64,000 bases of DNA from NCBI RefSeq assembly GCF_029892095.1, contig NZ_JARZAE010000004.1, positions 1,798,001-1,862,000 on the forward strand, in the 5' to 3' direction. Origin of the DNA: Kitasatospora sp. MAP12-44 (GTDB lineage Bacteria > Actinomycetota > Actinomycetes > Streptomycetales > Streptomycetaceae). The notes below the pieces were generated by a model. It had not been told where the DNA came from and ran no database searches. It saw nothing but the letters and a program-made list of their open reading frames with translations. This document shows positions 9,050-17,852 of this stretch, piece by piece (the first letter of the stretch is position 1; every line of letters starts with the position of its first letter). The translations under genes were made by a program, and so were the position numbers.

Positions 9050-10192
9050 TCAGCCCAGCAGCTGCGCCAGTCCGCTCGCCAGCGCCCGGTACTCCTCGGG
9101 CCGGTTGTACACCTGCGCGCTGATCCGCAGTACTCCGCCGCCCACCCACGGCCGCACCGCGATCCGGGCGCCGAGCCGGCTGCGGACGGCAGCCATCAGC
9201 GCCTTCGCCGCGGGCTCGTCCTGCGCCACCGCCGCGGGCAGCCGCACCGCCCGCATCGAGACCCCGGGCTCGGCGGGCAGCGCCCGCAGTCCGGCGAGTT
9301 CCACCAGCGCCGACTGCCCGTAGTGCGCGAGCCGGTCGTTGTGGCCGCGCACCCGGTCCACCCCCAGCTCCGCCAGCAGGGCGAGCCCGGTCGGAGCGGC
9401 CAGCCAGCCGGTGTAGTCACCGGTCCCCCGCCACTCGACGCGGGCCGGGTAGCCCCGCTCGTGCTCCCAGGAGTAGGTCAGCGGCCGAATCCGCTCGCGC
9501 CACTCGGGACGCACGGCCAGCACGGCGGTGGGGCGCGGCGCGAAGGCCCATTTGTGCAGGTTGCCGAACCAGAAGTCGGCCCGGTCGATCTCCTGCTCCA
9601 GTGCCAGCATCCCCGGGGCGTGCGCGGCGTCCACCATGGTGAGCACCCCGCGCTCGGCGAGGGCGTCGACCAGCGGGACGGTGGCGATCGCCCGGGCGGT
9701 GGGCGAGGTGATCCGGTCCAGGATCGCCAGCCGGGTGCGCGGGCGCAGCGCGCCGAGCACGGCGGCCGCCGGGTCGCCGGCGTCCAGCGGCAGGGCGACG
9801 GTGCGCACGGTGGCGCCGCACTCGGCAGCCCGCCGCTCGGCGGCCCGGGTCACCACGCCGTAGCCGTGGTCGGTCACCAGGATCTCGTCACCGGGCAGGA
9901 ACGGGATGCTGTCCAGTGCCACCGCGACCGCCTCGGTGACGTTGCTCAGCAGCGCCAGGCCCGCCGGATCGGCGCCGAGCACCTTGGCCAGCTCGACCCG
10001 GGTGGCGGTGATCCGGTCCGGCGCCTCGGTGAGGAAGGCGTCCGGGTCGCCCTCCTGCTCGATCCGCAGCCGCTCCTGCGCCTGCTGCACGGGGATCGGC
10101 ACCGCGCCGTACGAGCCGTGGTTGAGGTGGGCCACCCGCCGGTCCAGCGCGAACAGCTCGGCGGCGCCGGGGATCGGCTCGGGCGGTGACAC
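9050..10192 (-). CDS. Class V aminotransferase-fold PLP enzyme
   Basis: 380 residues from GTG 10192. A PLP-dependent enzyme of the isopenicillin-N epimerase/cysteine desulfurase branch: LNHGSYGAVP near the N-terminus, SNVTEAV, the PLP Asp/His in DAAHAPG and the Schiff-base lysine in GNLHKWAFAPR. Members include epimerases, aminotransferases and lyases, so the reaction is open. An open frame reaches back to an ATG at 10234, but that start would run the coding region through the palindrome at 10206 and leave only 7 bases to the divergent peptidase gene, so I prefer 10192. It shares the operator region with a proline-type peptidase, which suggests a role in processing peptide-derived amino acids. 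Confidence 0.86.
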   Translation of the reverse strand: MSPPEPIPGAAELFALDRRVAHLNHGSYGAVPIPVQQAQERLRIEQEGDPDAFLTEAPDRITATRVELAKVLGADPAGLALLSNVTEAVAVALDSIPFLPGDEILVTDHGYGVVTRAAERRAAECGATVRTVALPLDAGDPAAAVLGALRPRTRLAILDRITSPTARAIATVPLVDALAERGVLTMVDAAHAPGMLALEQEIDRADFWFGNLHKWAFAPRPTAVLAVRPEWRERIRPLTYSWEHERGYPARVEWRGTGDYTGWLAAPTGLALLAELGVDRVRGHNDRLAHYGQSALVELAGLRALPAEPGVSMRAVRLPAAVAQDEPAAKALMAAVRSRLGARIAVRPWVGGGVLRISAQVYNRPEEYRALASGLAQLLG

Positions 10193-10205
10193 CTCACTGA
10201 ATGGC

Positions 10206-10221
10206 GTGTGACATTTCACAC
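10206..10221. promoter_or_regulatory. Palindromic operator (TGTGA-N4-TCACA) in divergent promoter
   Basis: GTGTGACATTTCACAC is an inverted repeat with 6-bp perfect arms, centred in the 49 bases between the divergent aminotransferase-fold and DPP-IV-type genes. On the + strand a TAGTAG -10 candidate (10226-10231) follows directly, and the peptidase GTG at 10242 is close enough for a leaderless message. Its half-site TGTGACATT recurs at 30150, 35751 and 38873. I infer binding by the FCD-GntR protein encoded at 29405. Confidence 0.65.
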
Positions 10222-10241
10222 TGCATAGTAGCATCGGATCC

Positions 10242-12350
10242 GTGACCGAACCCTCAGATCCCTACCTCGCCCTCAGCGCGCGCACCGGCCGCTTCAGCTA
10301 CGGCGCACCGCGCGCCTTCACCCTCGCCGAGGACGGCGGCCGACTGCTCTTCCTGCGCTCCAGCGGCCCGCGAGACTCCGTCGAGCGGCTCTGGCTACTC
10401 GACTTGACCAGCTATCAGGAACGAGTGGTCGCCGATCCCACGATACTGCTGCCCGGCCGCACCGGGGAGCTTTCCGAACTGCCCGTCCTGGAGCGCCGAC
10501 TGCGCGAGCGGACCCGGCTCTGGGCCACCGGCATCGGCTCGTTCGCCGCCACACCCGACTGCGCCACCGCCGTCTTCGCGTTGGACGGCCGGCTCTTCCA
10601 GACGGCCACCGCCACCGGCGAGAGCGTCGAACTCACCGTCGCCGGGCCCGCGTTCGACCCGCGCCCGAGCCCGGACGGCAGCCGTACGGCGTACGTCAGC
10701 GACGGCGCGCTGCACATCACCGCACTGGACAGGACCGGGCTGGACAGGGCCTGGCTGGACGGCGCGCTCAGCCCGGCCGACGACGCTGTGTGGGGCGTGG
10801 CCGAGTTCGCCGCCGCCGAGGAGCTGGGCCGCCACCGCGGCCACTGGTGGTCGCCGGACGGCAGCGCGCTGCTGGCAGCCCGGGTGGACGAATCCGCCCT
10901 GCCCCGGCGCTGGTTCGCCGATCCGGCCCGGCCCGAACTGCCCGCCGAGTCCTTCGCCTACCCGCAGGCCGGCGGCCCCAACGCGGACGTCCAGCTCTGG
11001 GTGCTGGCCCTGGACGGGCGCCGCACCAGGCTGGACTGGGACGCCGAGCGCTACCCGTACGTCTGCGCCGCCGACTGGGCGGGCGCGGGCGAGATCCTGC
11101 TCACCGTGGCCGACCGCCTGCAGCAGACCGTGCTGCTGCTCAGTGCCGACCCGGCGAGCGGCAAAACCGTCGAACTCAGCCGCACCACGGACGAGTTCTA
11201 TGTCGACGACCTGCCGGGCACGCCCGCCAGGCTGGCCGGCGGCGCTCTGCTGAGCTCGGCCGACACCCCCGGCGGCACCGCCCGCGCGATCGCCCTGGAC
11301 GGCCGGATCCTGACCGGAGAGCGGCTCCAGGTGCGCCGCGTGGTCGGGCGGCTGCGCGGCCGGCTGCTGATCGAGGCCGGCGAGGACGACCCCGCCGACC
11401 AGCACGTCTTCCTGCTGGACCCGGCGGACGGCGCACTGGAGCGGCTCAGCGAGGGCCCCGGCGTGCACAGCGCGCTGGCGGCCGGCGACACCCTGCTGCT
11501 CAACTCCGCCGGACCGGACGGCATTCGGCGCCGGATCCGGCGCGGAGAGCACGAGTTCACGCTGCCCGACCACACCGAGCCGCTGCCCTACCGGGTCCGC
11601 CCGCAGCTCGCCCGGGTGACCGAACTCGCCCTGCCCACCGCGGTGGTGTACCCGCGCCACCATGTCCCGGGGCAGCGGCTGCCGGTCCTGCTGGACGTCT
11701 ACGGCGGACCGGGCGGGCAGGCCGTCGCCTCCGAGCCGCGCCGCTGGCAGCCGCGCCAGTGGTGGGCCGATCAGGGCTTCGCGGTGGTCAGCACCGACAA
11801 CCGCGGCACGCCGTTCGTCTCACCCGCCTTCAGCAAGGCGATGTTCCGCGCGGGGCTCTCCCAGGTCACCCTGGACGACCAGGTGGCCGCCCTGCACGCG
11901 CTCGCCGAGCGCCACCCCGACCTCGACCTGAGCCGGGTCGGGGTGCGCGGCTGGTCCTACGGCGGCTACTTCGCGGCGATGGCGGTGCTGCGCCGCCCCG
12001 ACGTCTTCCACGCCGGCTCGGCGGGCGCCCCGCCCACCGACTTCCGGCTCTACGACACCGCGTACACCGAGCGCTACCTCGGCCTGCCGCAGGACAACCC
12101 GGACGGCTACGCGGCGGACTGCCTGCTCACCGACGCCCCGTCGCTGAGCCGCCCGCTGCTGCTGATCCACGGCCTCGCGGACGACAACGTGCACCCCTCG
12201 CACACCCTGCTGCTCTCGCAGGCCCTGCACCGCGCCGGGCGCCCGCACAGCGTGCTGCCCCTGCCCGGCGTCAGCCACCTGCGCTCGAACGGCGTGGACG
12301 AGCGCCTGATGGTCGCCGAACTCGACTTCCTGCGAGGCGCGTTGGGCTGA
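10242..12350 (+). CDS. S9B dipeptidyl peptidase IV-type serine peptidase
   Basis: 702 residues with an N-terminal beta-propeller (about 1-450) and a C-terminal alpha/beta hydrolase. The catalytic triad is visible: Ser572 in GWSYGGY, Asp648 in GLADDNVH and His679 in VSHLRSN. The propeller carries the Glu pair of DPP-IV enzymes (Glu188 and Glu193/194 in VAEFAAAEELGR), which grips a free peptide N-terminus. It should release Xaa-Pro dipeptides. No signal peptide is present, so it acts in the cytosol on imported peptides. The GTG start has no good ribosome site and a -10 candidate ends about ten bases upstream, so translation may be leaderless. With the peptide importer and aminopeptidase P it forms a proline-peptide degradation set. 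Confidence 0.92.
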   Translation: MTEPSDPYLALSARTGRFSYGAPRAFTLAEDGGRLLFLRSSGPRDSVERLWLLDLTSYQERVVADPTILLPGRTGELSELPVLERRLRERTRLWATGIGSFAATPDCATAVFALDGRLFQTATATGESVELTVAGPAFDPRPSPDGSRTAYVSDGALHITALDRTGLDRAWLDGALSPADDAVWGVAEFAAAEELGRHRGHWWSPDGSALLAARVDESALPRRWFADPARPELPAESFAYPQAGGPNADVQLWVLALDGRRTRLDWDAERYPYVCAADWAGAGEILLTVADRLQQTVLLLSADPASGKTVELSRTTDEFYVDDLPGTPARLAGGALLSSADTPGGTARAIALDGRILTGERLQVRRVVGRLRGRLLIEAGEDDPADQHVFLLDPADGALERLSEGPGVHSALAAGDTLLLNSAGPDGIRRRIRRGEHEFTLPDHTEPLPYRVRPQLARVTELALPTAVVYPRHHVPGQRLPVLLDVYGGPGGQAVASEPRRWQPRQWWADQGFAVVSTDNRGTPFVSPAFSKAMFRAGLSQVTLDDQVAALHALAERHPDLDLSRVGVRGWSYGGYFAAMAVLRRPDVFHAGSAGAPPTDFRLYDTAYTERYLGLPQDNPDGYAADCLLTDAPSLSRPLLLIHGLADDNVHPSHTLLLSQALHRAGRPHSVLPLPGVSHLRSNGVDERLMVAELDFLRGALG

Positions 12351-12357
12351 CAACTAC

Positions 12358-13386
12358 TCAGCGGGCGCGGCGCAGGCGCAGGAAGACGAAGGCGAGCAAC
12401 CCGCCGGTCAGGCACAGCAGCAACCCGCTCTCGACCAGCTGGAGCGGCCAGAAGTGCGAGACCGGGTGGTAGTAGCCGTACACCTGGACGACCTTGGGGC
12501 ACCCGTCCAGGTGCGCGCAGGCGCCGCCGTCCGGGACCCTGGTGCCGTCGGTCAGGATGGACCCGCTCGACACCAGCCAGGCGTCCTTCGGCTGCATGAA
12601 CGAGCTGAAGTTCTGGTTGAAGGCCTGCACTCCGTAGACCTGCGGCCACAGGTGCGGGCGCAGCAGCCGCAGGGCCACCTCGGCCGCCACCATCACCGCG
12701 CCGGTGGCGGCCACGGCGGCCAGCGTGCGGCGCAGCAGCATCCCCGCCGTCACCCCGACCGCGAAGGCGAACAGCGCGATCGCGATCGGCACGATGCCCA
12801 GCACCAGGTAGGTGAAGCTCTGGAACGGCGGGTCGTAGGAGAGGAAGCTCGCCGCGCTGTTGACGGTCGTCTTCCAGAACCAGCTGGTCAGTGCGGCCAG
12901 CACGGCACTGACCACCAGCACCGTGGCGAGCGCGGCGCCGAGCCGGGCGGCCAGCCAGCGGCCCCGGGAGACCGACTGCGACCAGGCCAGCAGGTGGGTG
13001 CCGCGCTCGTACTCCTGGGCCAGCAGCGGTGCGCCGAGGAACATCCCGAGCAGCGCCGGGACTGTCGCCATCAGCAGCTGAAAGTAGGTGACGAACGGCT
13101 CCTGATACGAGCTCGCCTCCTGGATCAGCGGCCAGCAGGCGGGGGTCTGGTCCCAGGTCTCGGGGTCGACGCAGCCGGCCTGCCGGATCCGGGCGACACC
13201 GTCGGCGACGGCGGCGTGCTCGGCCAGCAGCCAGCCGGCCGCCGCCACCATCAGCAGCAGCGCGATGCCCGCCGTGACGCGGTGCTGGCGCCAGACCAGC
13301 CAGCCGAGACCGCTCAGCCGTCCGATCCGCGGCGGCGCGGCGGTGTCGGCGCGCACCAGCTGGTCGACGATGCTCGGGTTGCTCAC
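12358..13386 (-). CDS. ABC transporter permease of YtrA-type operon
   Basis: 342 residues with about six transmembrane helices and a large extracytoplasmic part containing several cysteines (residues near 80-95 and a CAHLDGCP stretch). ABC-2-like: a first helix after WRQHRVTAG, the conserved QEYERGTHLLAWSQSVSR cytosolic loop, then four hydrophobic helices. The GTG overlaps the ATPase stop by four bases (GTGA), so translation is coupled. Operons of this layout (GntR/YtrA, ATPase, permease) often respond to cell-envelope antibiotics and export them or repair damage; the substrate here is unknown. The gene converges on the peptidase with only 7 bases between. Confidence 0.88.
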   Translation of the reverse strand: MSNPSIVDQLVRADTAAPPRIGRLSGLGWLVWRQHRVTAGIALLLMVAAAGWLLAEHAAVADGVARIRQAGCVDPETWDQTPACWPLIQEASSYQEPFVTYFQLLMATVPALLGMFLGAPLLAQEYERGTHLLAWSQSVSRGRWLAARLGAALATVLVVSAVLAALTSWFWKTTVNSAASFLSYDPPFQSFTYLVLGIVPIAIALFAFAVGVTAGMLLRRTLAAVAATGAVMVAAEVALRLLRPHLWPQVYGVQAFNQNFSSFMQPKDAWLVSSGSILTDGTRVPDGGACAHLDGCPKVVQVYGYYHPVSHFWPLQLVESGLLLCLTGGLLAFVFLRLRRAR

Positions 13387-14309
13387 GCGGCCACCGCCGC
13401 GGGGCGCGACGCGAGTGCGCTGTCGGTGAAGAGCGAGGGGGCCTGCGGCGAGCGCAGGTAGCAGAGCAGCAGTTCCTCCAGGGTCGGCTCGGTGCTCTCC
13501 CAGTCCCCGGCGACCGGACCCTGCGGCCGCAGCAGCACGGTGCGCTGGCGGCCGGTCTGCCGGGACTCGATCACGGTGTGCCCGGCCAGCGGGTCCTCCC
13601 CGCCGGTCTCGGACTGCGCCCCGACCAGCAGGCGGTGGGCGTCCAGGATCTCGTCCACCTCGCCGGCCAGCCGGACCCTCCCGGCGTCCACCAGCAGCAG
13701 GTAGTCGATCGCCCCGTCCAGCTCGGAGAGGATGTGCGAGGACATCAGGATGGTGGTGCCGTTGGCGGCGGCCTCGGACATCAGGGTGCCCATCAGCTGG
13801 TGGCGGGCCAGCGGGTCCAGGTCGGACATCGGCTCGTCCAGGATCAGCAGGTCGGGCTGCTTGCCGAGGGCCAGCGCCAGGGCCACCCGGGTGCGCTGGC
13901 CGCCGGAGAGCGTGCCGATCCGGGCACCGCCCGGCAGGCTGCCCTGGTCGACGATCCGCTGCGCGGCGGTCTGGTTCCAGCCGGCGTTGAGCTCGCGGCC
14001 CAGGCGCAGTGTCTCGTCGACGGTCAGCCGCGGGTAGAGCGGCTTGTCCTGCGCGACGAAGCCCAGCCGGCCGCGCTGCTCGGGGCCGTCCAGCGGGCGG
14101 CCGAAGGCGGTGATGGTGCCCTCGGTGGGGGCCAGCAGGTAGGCGGCCAGCGCGAGCAGGGTGCTCTTGCCGGCGCCGTTGGGGCCGACCAGGCCGCAGA
14201 CCCGCCCCGCCGGGATCCGGAAGCTGCAGTCGCGCAGGGCCCAGCCCCGGCGGTAGCGCTTGCCCAGGCCGATGGCCTCCAGGGCGGTCCGGTCCGTCTC
14301 CTCGTTCAT
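13383..14309 (-). CDS. ABC transporter ATP-binding protein (YtrB-like)
   Basis: 308-residue ATPase. Walker A GPNGAGKST lies near residue 43, the Q-loop in GFVAQDKPLY, signature LSGGQRTRVALALAL, and Walker B LLILDEPMSDLD, followed by the switch His in SSHILSELD. A roughly 90-residue C-terminal extension follows, typical of the drug/bacitracin exporter class. It powers the permease encoded next. The ATG overlaps the regulator stop (ATGA, 14306-14309), so the three genes form one translationally coupled operon. Confidence 0.92.
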   Translation of the reverse strand: MNEETDRTALEAIGLGKRYRRGWALRDCSFRIPAGRVCGLVGPNGAGKSTLLALAAYLLAPTEGTITAFGRPLDGPEQRGRLGFVAQDKPLYPRLTVDETLRLGRELNAGWNQTAAQRIVDQGSLPGGARIGTLSGGQRTRVALALALGKQPDLLILDEPMSDLDPLARHQLMGTLMSEAAANGTTILMSSHILSELDGAIDYLLLVDAGRVRLAGEVDEILDAHRLLVGAQSETGGEDPLAGHTVIESRQTGRQRTVLLRPQGPVAGDWESTEPTLEELLLCYLRSPQAPSLFTDSALASRPAAVAA

Positions 14310-14725
14310 ACGTTCCCCTCCGTCTGCCTCTTCGCGGTGATGCCGGTGACAAACCGCTGCTCCAGCACGGACGCCACCAGCGCGGCGACGTCCTCGTGCT
14401 CCAACCCCGCCCGCTGTGCGCGGTCCACCCAGGCGACCAGCTCCGCGCGCAGCGGGCCGTCCGCGCCGGCTTCGGCCCGCGCCAGCGATCGCCGCACGAA
14501 GGTGCCAAGGCCGGGACGCGGCTCGACCAGCCCCTCACGATCGAGTTCGCGGTAGGCCTTGAGCACGGTGTTGGGATTGATGGCGGTCGCTTCGACCACC
14601 TCCCGCGCGGTCGGCAGCTTGTCCCCCGGCTGCAGCAGGCCGAGCCGCAACGCCTGCTTCGTCTGGTGGACGATCTGCAGGTAGGTGGCCACGCCACTGC
14701 GCCGGTCGATGCGGTACTCGATCAT
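14306..14725 (-). CDS. GntR family regulator, YtrA subfamily
   Basis: 139 residues. A winged-helix GntR DNA-binding domain (about 10-75; KLPTAREVVEATAINPNTVLKAYRELDREGLV) is followed by only a short helical tail of some 60 residues, which defines the YtrA subfamily. Such proteins repress their own ABC operon and are released by envelope stress or ligand. The upstream stretch 14738-14760 contains CACTACTACACTAGTG, an imperfect inverted repeat overlapping a TACACT -10 candidate, a likely autoregulatory site. It is first in the three-gene operon. Confidence 0.92.
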   Translation of the reverse strand: MIEYRIDRRSGVATYLQIVHQTKQALRLGLLQPGDKLPTAREVVEATAINPNTVLKAYRELDREGLVEPRPGLGTFVRRSLARAEAGADGPLRAELVAWVDRAQRAGLEHEDVAALVASVLEQRFVTGITAKRQTEGNV

Positions 14726-14737
14726 GTCCGCACCCTT

Positions 14738-14760
14738 TCACTAGTGTAGTAGTGGAAGCC
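14738..14760 (-). promoter_or_regulatory. Promoter and putative YtrA operator
   Basis: On the minus strand TACACT serves as -10 and lies inside the imperfect repeat CACTACTACACTAGTG just upstream of the regulator ATG. The overlap of -10 and repeat suits repression. No convincing -35 was found. Confidence 0.4.
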
Positions 14761-14795
14761 TGGCGCATTCCCGCGACAAGGTCAACTCGGCCTGG

Positions 14796-15008
14796 TCAGA
14801 CGCCTGGCAGCGGCTCCTGTTCGCCCGCCACCACCCGCACCGCGCGCTCGGGGCCGCGGCACTCCTTGCCCAGTCGCAGCATCCGCGCCTCCGGATCGCG
14901 AAGAACCCGCCCGCACCGGCGGCAACGCACCACCGTGGGGAGCGTGGCGGGGCCGGACGGCAGCAGAGCGGGTTGTTCAGCGGAGGTCACCGACGGCGAG
15001 GAGGTCAC
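14796..15008 (-). CDS. Small DUF6011-like zinc-ribbon protein
   Basis: 70 residues from GTG 15008 (a later GTG at 14990 is possible). The centre reads CRRCGRVLRDPEARMLRLGKEC: a CxxC pair and a later Cys in the spacing of DUF6011 proteins, which carry a degenerate zinc ribbon and are common in Streptomyces; no function is known. The N-terminal 20 residues are low-complexity and partly encoded by a direct duplication of the stretch around GGTCACCGACGGC. It starts 10 bases beyond the galactosidase stop and is likely transcribed with it. The upstream AGGGTGCC could serve as ribosome site. Confidence 0.65.
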   Translation of the reverse strand: MTSSPSVTSAEQPALLPSGPATLPTVVRCRRCGRVLRDPEARMLRLGKECRGPERAVRVVAGEQEPLPGV

Positions 15009-15018
15009 CGACGGCACC

Positions 15019-16797
15019 CTACCGGGCGCGGCGCAGCGTGAGCAGGCCTCCCTGCGGGACGTGGACGGCGAGCTCGGTCGCGTCCTGCGCCCGGCTGGTG
15101 ATCGGCACCGGCTCACCGACGCAGTCCTGCACCAGCAGCTCCAACTCGCCGGGCCGCTCGGCGAAGACCAGGCGCACCAGGGTGTCGGGATCGGCGTTGG
15201 CCACCAGGATCAGCTCCCACTCGCCGGTGACCTGGATCGGCAGCGGCGCGTAGCGGCCGAAGGCCAACTCGGCTCCGTCGCGGGCCTCCAGCAGCGGGTA
15301 GCCGAGCTCCGGGCGGTGCGGGCGGAAGCTGCCGCGCTGCAGCAGCGCGGTGCGGGCACGCCCGACGGAGAGCCAGAAGCGCAGCGCGGCCAGCTGCTCG
15401 GGGCTCTGCCTGCCGAGGTCGACGGAGACCTGCGGGGTGGCGAAGAGCACCGACTGCAGCAGCACCGCGATCTGCTCGGGCGCCTCCTCCGGGTGCCAGG
15501 TCAGCGGGTCGGCGTGCACGGCCAGCGGGCCCGCGGTGAGCCGCAGGTCGGTGCAGCGCACCCGGTTCTCGACCGCGTTGTGCGGGCAGTCGGTGGCCCG
15601 GACCATCGTCGCGTACGGCCACAGCCCCGCGCCCACGTAGCCCTGCCGGTGCTCGATCAGCAGGTCGGGGCGGCCCGCGCGCAGGCGGGCGTCGAGCTCG
15701 GCGAGCAGTCGGTGCACGCCGGCGGCCACCGCCGTGGGGTCGGTGGCGTGGCGGGTGAAGGTGTCGATGAAGTCGACCTTGAGGCCGTCCACGCCGTACT
15801 CCTCGACGGCCGCCGCCAGCCGCTCCACCAGGTGCTCGCGCACCTGCGCGCTGCCCGGGTCCAGCACGGAGGTCTCCAGCTCGGGCAGCCGCTTGAGGAT
15901 CTGCCCGGCCAGCCGCTCGCCGACCTCGCTGCGGTCCCCCGCGAAGGGCAGCGAGTACCACAACAGGTAGGCCAGGCCCAGGGATTGGACGCGCTTCACA
16001 TGCTCGCCGAAGTCGGCGAAGCCGACCGGTGCCGGCCGCCAGTCGCCGGCGGTGGCATAGGAGCGGGAGGTCTCGTCGGTCTGCCAGCCGTCGTCCACGA
16101 TCAGCGCGGCGAAGCCCAGCGGCGCGGCCAGCGCGGCCAGCCGCTCGACGTCGGCTGAGGTCATCCGCAGGTGCAGCGCGTACCAGGTGCAGAAGACCGG
16201 CATGAACGCGCTGTCGGGAACCGTCACCGGCGCCGCCCGCCCGGCCCACCAGGCGACCGTGTCGGCCAGCGTCTCGGCGAAGTGACGATTCGTCAGATCA
16301 AGGCGCAGGCGCAGCGGTTCGCCGCCGGGGGTGACCTCGTGCTCGACCCACCAGACGAACTCGCCGCTCTCCTCCACCGCGCCCTCGCCGATGGTGACCG
16401 GCAGCACCAGCTCGGCGGCGGCGAAGGTGCACAGCGCCGCATCCCCGGTGGCGACCAGGCTGCCGACCGGGGCGCCCTGCGGGAGCGCGGCGGTGCGCGG
16501 GGTGTTCCAGGACGGCGGCAGCCAGCGGGTGCCGCTGGCCGGGGTCCACAGGCCGGTCGCGCCGACGCAGGGCAGCCGCCACTCCACCCGGATCCGGACC
16601 GGCCCGCCGTCGTCCGCTCGCTCGGCTGCGGCCTCCACCAGCAGCAACCGACCGGTGGCACGAACCGCCGTCGCCAGCGCGGCCGCGCCGATCGCCGTCA
16701 CCCGCAGCGCCAGCTCCGGGAGGTCCGTGGCGAGCTCGCGGACGGTCTCGGTACGGCCGCTGGCCGGAGCGCAACCGTCCCAGCTCAGAGGGGACAT
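15019..16797 (-). CDS. GH36-type alpha-galactosidase
   Basis: 592 residues. An N-terminal beta-sandwich (about 1-180) precedes a TIM barrel. VDDGWQT lies near residue 234, and the nucleophile is Asp342 in GLKVDFIDTF, the GH36/GH27 KVDF signature. The likely acid/base Asp lies in RATDCPHN about 60 residues later. A C-terminal beta-domain ends the protein. No signal peptide is visible, so it is cytosolic and would act on imported galactosides. It follows the oligopeptide-type ABC operon after 74 bases without a visible terminator. This raises the alternative that the transporter carries oligosaccharides rather than peptides. Confidence 0.85.
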   Translation of the reverse strand: MSPLSWDGCAPASGRTETVRELATDLPELALRVTAIGAAALATAVRATGRLLLVEAAAERADDGGPVRIRVEWRLPCVGATGLWTPASGTRWLPPSWNTPRTAALPQGAPVGSLVATGDAALCTFAAAELVLPVTIGEGAVEESGEFVWWVEHEVTPGGEPLRLRLDLTNRHFAETLADTVAWWAGRAAPVTVPDSAFMPVFCTWYALHLRMTSADVERLAALAAPLGFAALIVDDGWQTDETSRSYATAGDWRPAPVGFADFGEHVKRVQSLGLAYLLWYSLPFAGDRSEVGERLAGQILKRLPELETSVLDPGSAQVREHLVERLAAAVEEYGVDGLKVDFIDTFTRHATDPTAVAAGVHRLLAELDARLRAGRPDLLIEHRQGYVGAGLWPYATMVRATDCPHNAVENRVRCTDLRLTAGPLAVHADPLTWHPEEAPEQIAVLLQSVLFATPQVSVDLGRQSPEQLAALRFWLSVGRARTALLQRGSFRPHRPELGYPLLEARDGAELAFGRYAPLPIQVTGEWELILVANADPDTLVRLVFAERPGELELLVQDCVGEPVPITSRAQDATELAVHVPQGGLLTLRRAR

Positions 16798-16871
16798 GGT
16801 GGGGCCTTTCGGGTGGGGACGGATGGGTACCCGTCGGGCGCGTCGCTCCCACGCCCGCGCCCGACGGGTGG

Positions 16872-17852
16872 TCAGTTGTCCGGGAAGTGGCAGGCGACCT
16901 GCCGCTGACCGGCACCGGAGATCCGCAGCAGCGGGGGTTCGCTGCGGCAGACGTCCTGGGCCTTGGGGCACCTGGGGTGGAAGGTGCAGCCACTGGGCGG
17001 GTTGGCCGGGCTCGGCGGGTCGCCGAGCAGCACGATCCGCTCCCTGGCCCGCTCGGCCGCCGGATCGGGCAGCGGGACGGCCGACAGCAGCGCACGGGTG
17101 TAGGGGTGCGCCGGCCGGTCGTACACCTCCTCCTTGTCGCCGATCTCGACGATCCGGCCGAGGTACATCACCGCGACCCGGTGGCTGATGTGCTTCACCA
17201 CGGCCAGGTCGTGGGCGATGAAGACATACGCGACGCCGAGCTCGCGCTGCAGGCGCTCCATCAGGCCGACGATCTGCGCCTGGATGGAGACATCGAGCGC
17301 GGAGACCGGCTCGTCCGCCACCACCAGGGCCGGCCGGGTGGCCAGCGCCCTGGCGATGCCGATGCGCTGAGCCTGGCCGCCGGAGAACTGGTGCGGGTAG
17401 CGCTCCAGATGCTCGGGGGCGAGCCCGACCAGCTCCACCAACTCCCGTACCTCGCGCCGGATCTCGGCGGCGGCGGTGCCCTGGGCGCGCAGCGGAGCCG
17501 AGATGATCTGCTGGACGGTCTGCCGCGGGTTCAGCGAGGCGAACGGGTCCTGGAAGATGATCTGCATCCTGCTGCGCAGCGGACGCAGCTCGCGCTGGCC
17601 GATCCGGGTGATGTCCTTGCCCTGGAAGTCGACCCGCCCTGCGGTGGGGTCCAGCAGGCGCACCAGCATCCGCCCGGTGGTGGACTTGCCGCAGCCGGAC
17701 TCGCCGACCAGTCCGAGGGTCTCGCCCGGCGCGACGCCGAAGGAGACACCGTCCACCGCCTTGATCCCGGCCCGCCGCCCGCGCAGGCCGCCCGCCACGG
17801 GGAAGGTCATGCCGAGGTCGCTTACCTCCAGCAGGGTCTGACGATCCGTCAT
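16872..17852 (-). CDS. Oligopeptide/dipeptide ABC transporter ATPase (DppF-like)
   Basis: 326 residues: Walker A GESGCGKST, Q-loop IIFQDPFASLNPRQ, signature FSGGQAQRIGIARAL, Walker B ALVVADEPVSALD, switch His in IAHDLAVV. The C-terminal oligopeptide-transporter extension has the cysteine pattern CTFHPRCP, then Cys-x4 SEPPL and CHFPDN, which in some members holds an iron-sulfur cluster. The ATG overlaps the dppD-like stop by four bases (ATGA) and has a strong GGAGGTGG site. It pairs with the other ATPase to drive uptake. Confidence 0.93.
   Translation of the reverse strand: MTDRQTLLEVSDLGMTFPVAGGLRGRRAGIKAVDGVSFGVAPGETLGLVGESGCGKSTTGRMLVRLLDPTAGRVDFQGKDITRIGQRELRPLRSRMQIIFQDPFASLNPRQTVQQIISAPLRAQGTAAAEIRREVRELVELVGLAPEHLERYPHQFSGGQAQRIGIARALATRPALVVADEPVSALDVSIQAQIVGLMERLQRELGVAYVFIAHDLAVVKHISHRVAVMYLGRIVEIGDKEEVYDRPAHPYTRALLSAVPLPDPAAERARERIVLLGDPPSPANPPSGCTFHPRCPKAQDVCRSEPPLLRISGAGQRQVACHFPDN

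Noticed and set aside
12358..14697. Open frame running from the permease back through the ATPase and regulator
   Set aside because: The ATPase and YtrA genes are clear in other frames; the GTGA overlap at 13383-13386 marks the real permease start.
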